Under the pieces are notes generated by a model. That model was not told where the DNA came from. It saw nothing but the letters and a program-made list of their open reading frames with translations, and searched no databases. A stretch of 64,000 nt of DNA from Bryobacterales bacterium (GTDB lineage Bacteria; Acidobacteriota; Terriglobia; Bryobacterales; Bryobacteraceae), in contig JADJOP010000001.1 of NCBI GenBank assembly GCA_016713735.1, positions 62,001-126,000 of the forward strand. Reading direction: 5' to 3'. Both the position numbers and the translations under genes were made by a program. Shown in pieces: positions 60,720 to 64,000 of this stretch. Every line of letters starts with the position of its first letter. Positions within the stretch are counted from its first letter, which is position 1.

Positions 60720-63267
60720 ATGCATTCCAAACGTCTGTTGATATCAGTCTTTGCGATTTCGATGCACTGCGGGTTCGCCCAGGACTCGACACAGGCACTC
60801 AGGGAAGCCGAACGCCTCGCCGATCTCTACAACTGGTACGACGCGTTGCCGCACTTCGAGTTCGCAGAGCAGGCCTTCCGGGCGCGCGGAGACCGCCGCA
60901 ACGAGGCGTACGCGCGAATTGGCCGCCTTCGCGGTCAGATGCAGGTCTTATCGCTTCCCGACCTCGCGGACACACTGGAGAGACTGCCGGACTGAACTCG
61001 TTCGTGATGATCCGAAGCTGCGCCTACTCGCGTTGACCGTCCTTAGCGACGTTAGGGCGAAATCGACGTTGCCGCCACCAGGAGACTTGGGAATCCGTCT
61101 TGAAACTTGCAAATGAAATCGGTGATCGCCGCTGGCAGTCACGGGCATCGGGCGAACTGGGATTCCAGGCCTTCCTTGAAGGAGACACGGCAACCGCGAA
61201 GGACTTGGTGGGTAGTGCCCTGCTAACGGCCACGATGACCGGCGACGTTGGAGCTCGGATTCGCTATCTGGGCGCCGTTGGTTCGGGACTCCTCATGCGC
61301 GGTGAGCTTCAGAGGCGATGCGCTATTTCGATCAGGCCATCGGCCTCGCCAAAAGCATCCGGACACCGGTTTTCCGTATACGCCTTACCGGGGGTAAGTC
61401 CAGGGCCTTGATAGGACTGGAAACAATACGCAGAAGCTGAGCGACTTGTCGAACTGGCCCTGGGCAAGGCCGCCAACGGTGAGCGTCGCGTGAAGGAATC
61501 GCAGATGCTGATTGTCGCCGCGAAACTACGTCGAACAGAGTAACGTGCGAGCGGCCATCCCCTACCTTGAAAAGGCCATTAAGATTGCGACCATTGGCGG
61601 CTTTCGGCGGCTGTTAGGCAAGGCTTTGTTCGACCTTGCAGAGGTGTACCGGGTTCTCGGCGATTTGCCGCGAGCGGACGCGCACGCCGCGCGGGCCATC
61701 GCCGCGAGCGCGCAGGTTGGTGACCGTTACTTCCTGCCCTTATCAGATCGAGGTTCTGGCAAAACTGAAGGAGGCCCAGGGGAAGTATGCGGAAGCCGAT
61801 CAGCTGTACCAACGCGCCCACGACGTCATCGAGGGCGCGATGCTGAACGTTCCCAGCGCGCTATCCGCAGCGTCACTCGTCAGCGTCATGTCTTCGGTCT
61901 ATACCAGCCACTTTCGGTTGAGAAGCGCGCCGGAGCCCGTGGGATGGGTCGCCGACCACAAAGCCGTGGCGATTCGTGAGGAGTTTGGCCGATTGCAGGC
62001 AAAACTCCTTGTGACAGCGCGGCCACGCGATCGCGCAAGCCTGTTGAACTCACTTTGGGATGCCGAACAGAGGCTGCACTTACTCGACGGAGAGAAGTTT
62101 GCGGGGCCGGGTTCTCGTTCGAGTCCGATCTCGCTCGGGCCTTGCGTGCGGCCCTGACTGCCGACGAAGTTCTCCTCGAGTACGTGCTTGCTGCCCGAAG
62201 TCGTTCTGCCTCGCGATCACGCAGGAGTCGGCGACGGCCCACGCTTTGATCGGCAAAGCTGATCTGGAGACTATGGTGGCCCGATTCCGGGACGCGGTGA
62301 AGACGAAACCGGGCTCCGCGGAGGAGCGAACGCTTGCTCGTGACCTGCGAGCGGCGATCCTTGACCCGGATTCCCGAGTGGCCTCGAAGGCGAAAGATCA
62401 CAGTGGTCGCAGATGGCGTGATTCATGGGCTTCCGATGGGGAGCCTGATCGATCAGAGCGGGCGGCGAATCATGGAGTCGCATCGTTGTGACTTTCGCAC
62501 CGTCGGCCACGGCCCACGTGCTTCTGCGTCACGCGCCTACTGGGAACCCGGACTTGCCATTGCTCGGTATCGGAGATGTTCCCTATACGTCGATTACCGG
62601 CGCGCGTGGCTCAGTCCTCCGGCCGAGCTCCCGGGCACGGGGACTCTACGACGTTGCGGCTGCTCCTGTACTCGCGCCACTCCCGCAATCGAGGTTCGAG
62701 ATAGAGCAGGCCCGACGCCTTGCGGGTGGCGAATCCGTTGTGCTGCTTGGCGATGAAGCGACTGAATCGAACCTGAAACGCCAGCCGATCGAGCGGTTTC
62801 AGGTGCTCCACTTCGCGGTCCACGGTTACGCCGACCCGCAGGTTCCTCAGCGTGCGGCCTTGGTCCTTAAGGGTGATCCGACGACAAGCGAAGATGGCCT
62901 CCTGCAACCCCGTGAGATTAGCCGGCTGCCGTTGCGCGCAAAACTGGTAGTCCTATCTGCATGCAGTACGGCGATTGGAAGATCGCTGGGCCAAGAGGGA
63001 GTCGCGAATCTTGCCCGCGCGTTCCTGCTCGGTGGAGCCCAAGCGGTCGTCCTGACGCTATGGTCAGTGAGCGACGAAGGATCGAGCACCCTGATGGAGA
63101 GCTTCTACCGTAATATCGCCGCCGGAAGCGACGTCGCGACGAGCTGCGCGACTCAAAGCCGGCTTTGCTCAGCAGTTCGGACCGGCCGCGCTGCCTGCAG
63201 TCTCCGCCTTCAGCTCGTCGGGAACGGCGCTGTGCGGATTGAGTTCCAGCAAGGGGCTAAGAACTGA
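60720..63267 (+). pseudogene. TPR-CHAT protein broken by about nine frame shifts
   Basis: Starts MHSKRLLISVFAISMHCGFA (signal peptide). TPR-like segments appear in changing frames: LYNWYDALPHFEFAEQAFRA, WQSRASGELGFQAFLEGDTA, IPYLEKAIKIATIGGFRRLL and LKEAQGKYAEADQLYQRAHD. The C-terminal CHAT caspase-like domain is intact from about 62488, with VLHFAVHGYAD (catalytic His) and LVVLSACSTAIG (catalytic Cys). It ends with a TGATG overlap on the next gene. CHAT proteases often sit with ECF sigma modules. The break density is far above the rest of the window. Confidence 0.75.
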
Positions 63268-64000
63268 TGAACCTCTCGCCACCGAGCGCCCGGCTCTCTT
63301 TGAATGGCATCTCACAAACCGTCCGCCACAACTTTTTCAATCCGAACGTAAAGCTACCGGAGTGGCTCCGCTTATTCGACGAGGAGATTCAAAGCGCCGC
63401 CGTCGAAGATCCCGCCCGGTTCAGCCAAGGGGTCCACTTGTTCCTGCAGGCGCTGAACTCCAGCCATGTCGCCCTGTTTCACGAGAGTGGAGCGCAGGTG
63501 CCAATACGCTACGCCCTACACGCCACGATCGCCGAATTCCAGAGCGAGCACGGTCCGGCATGGGTGTTTCTGGACGTACTCGGCGGGGGGCTTGCTGATA
63601 AGGCTGGGATCGTTCCTGGCGATGCCATCCTTGCCGTAAACGGTGCAACCATGGCGCCTCCAGTACAGCCAACATTTGCGCTTGGTGGCCGGCGACGCTA
63701 ACCGTGTCCGGACGCAACGGCGGTGTGCGCGATGTGGAGGTCGCGCTGCCGTCGCAGTCGGACCGAAGTGCGCCACCGCTCGTCAGGGTGTCGCCCGTCT
63801 GCCACCGGACACTGGACGAGGGCGTTGGCTACATTGGGATCAACTCCTTCCCAGGGGATGCCGGGACTGTATTCGCGCGGACGCTGGATGACGCCGTTAA
63901 GGATCTGGCTGATTGCTCAAGAATGATCTTCGATCTCCGAGGAAACATCGGCGGTGGTCTCGGATCCCTCCGGTTGATGAGCTATCTCTGCCCGGACCGC
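63267..64000 (+). CDS. S41-family protease with PDZ domain, partial and with one frame break
   Basis: From ATG 63267 a helical N-terminal part (FNPNVKLPEWLRLFDEEIQS) precedes a PDZ segment (WVFLDVLGGGLADKAGIVPG, DAILAVNGA). The frame shifts near 63690 and continues LTVSGRNGGVRDVEVALPSQ, then VGYIGINSFPGDAGTVFART and MIFDLRGNIGGGLGSLRLMS, the S41 tail-specific protease core, to the window end. The catalytic serine lies beyond 64000. Probably periplasmic, but no signal peptide is seen. Confidence 0.75.

Overview
The window looks like a chromosome segment from a GC-rich Acidobacteriota of the Solibacter/Bryobacter type. The support is inference from gene content: a Planctomycete-type cytochrome c beside a YVTN beta-propeller protein, a carboxypeptidase-regulatory/TonB-receptor N-terminus, a PEP-CTERM protein, a phosphodiesterase-TPR protein beside a sulfotransferase, and a sigma factor / anti-sigma / CHAT-TPR module. 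No rRNA, tRNA or CRISPR array was seen.

Layout. 1-10.4 kb is chromosomal-type DNA interrupted by an apparently intact IS21-family element (4176-6940). 10.6-13.98 kb is a mobile-element graveyard: an IS110-type transposase with four single-base frame breaks, an IS1380 C-terminal relic, and an IS21-type istA/istB pair whose istB stops abruptly near 13,976. There a large island begins. Nearly all its genes from 56.2 kb back to 15.4 kb lie on the minus strand, mostly with ATGA/TGATG overlaps. 56.5-64 kb returns to chromosomal-type genes: a terpene-cyclase-like protein, a DUF362 protein, a helix-turn-helix regulator, a sigma/anti-sigma pair, a CHAT-TPR protein and an S41 protease.

The island has three blocks, read along the minus strand. 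The first, 56.2-36.0 kb, is a type IV secretion operon: MoxR-type AAA, VirB1-like transglycosylase, a VirB9-like protein, VirB10, VirB2-like pilin, a doubled pilin-like protein, VirB3, VirB4, two VirB5-like paralogues, VirB6, VirB8, a second VirB9-like protein and a VirB4/VirD4-class coupling ATPase. Inside it lies an 881-residue protein that I read as a two-barrel (QDE-1/YonO-like) RNA polymerase homologue with the catalytic triplet DYDFD. The second block, 35-23.9 kb, is a replication/recombination set: replication-relaxation-like protein, Rad52-like annealing protein, archaeo-eukaryotic-type primase, DNA methyltransferase, a superfamily 2 helicase split by an in-frame TGA, and a Gp157-like protein. 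The third, 23.0-15.4 kb, holds a Ycf46-like AAA ATPase with Walker B before Walker A, DUF1257 (Ycf35-like), DUF2997, a radical-SAM protein, a DUF3150-like protein and a partial PRTRC cassette (E, C, F, B, ThiF). Three or more toxin-antitoxin-type pairs are embedded. I found no relaxase, integrase, VirB7 or VirB11, so this is best called a T4SS/PRTRC island of unproven mobility.

A recurring feature is single-base frame breaks, many at short homopolymers. They affect the PEP-CTERM gene, the IS110 transposase, replication-relaxation protein, coupling protein, VirB8, pilin, VirB10, the cyclase, the anti-sigma and, about nine times, the CHAT gene. Either the assembly carries uncorrected indels or several systems are decaying. 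Reads are needed to decide.
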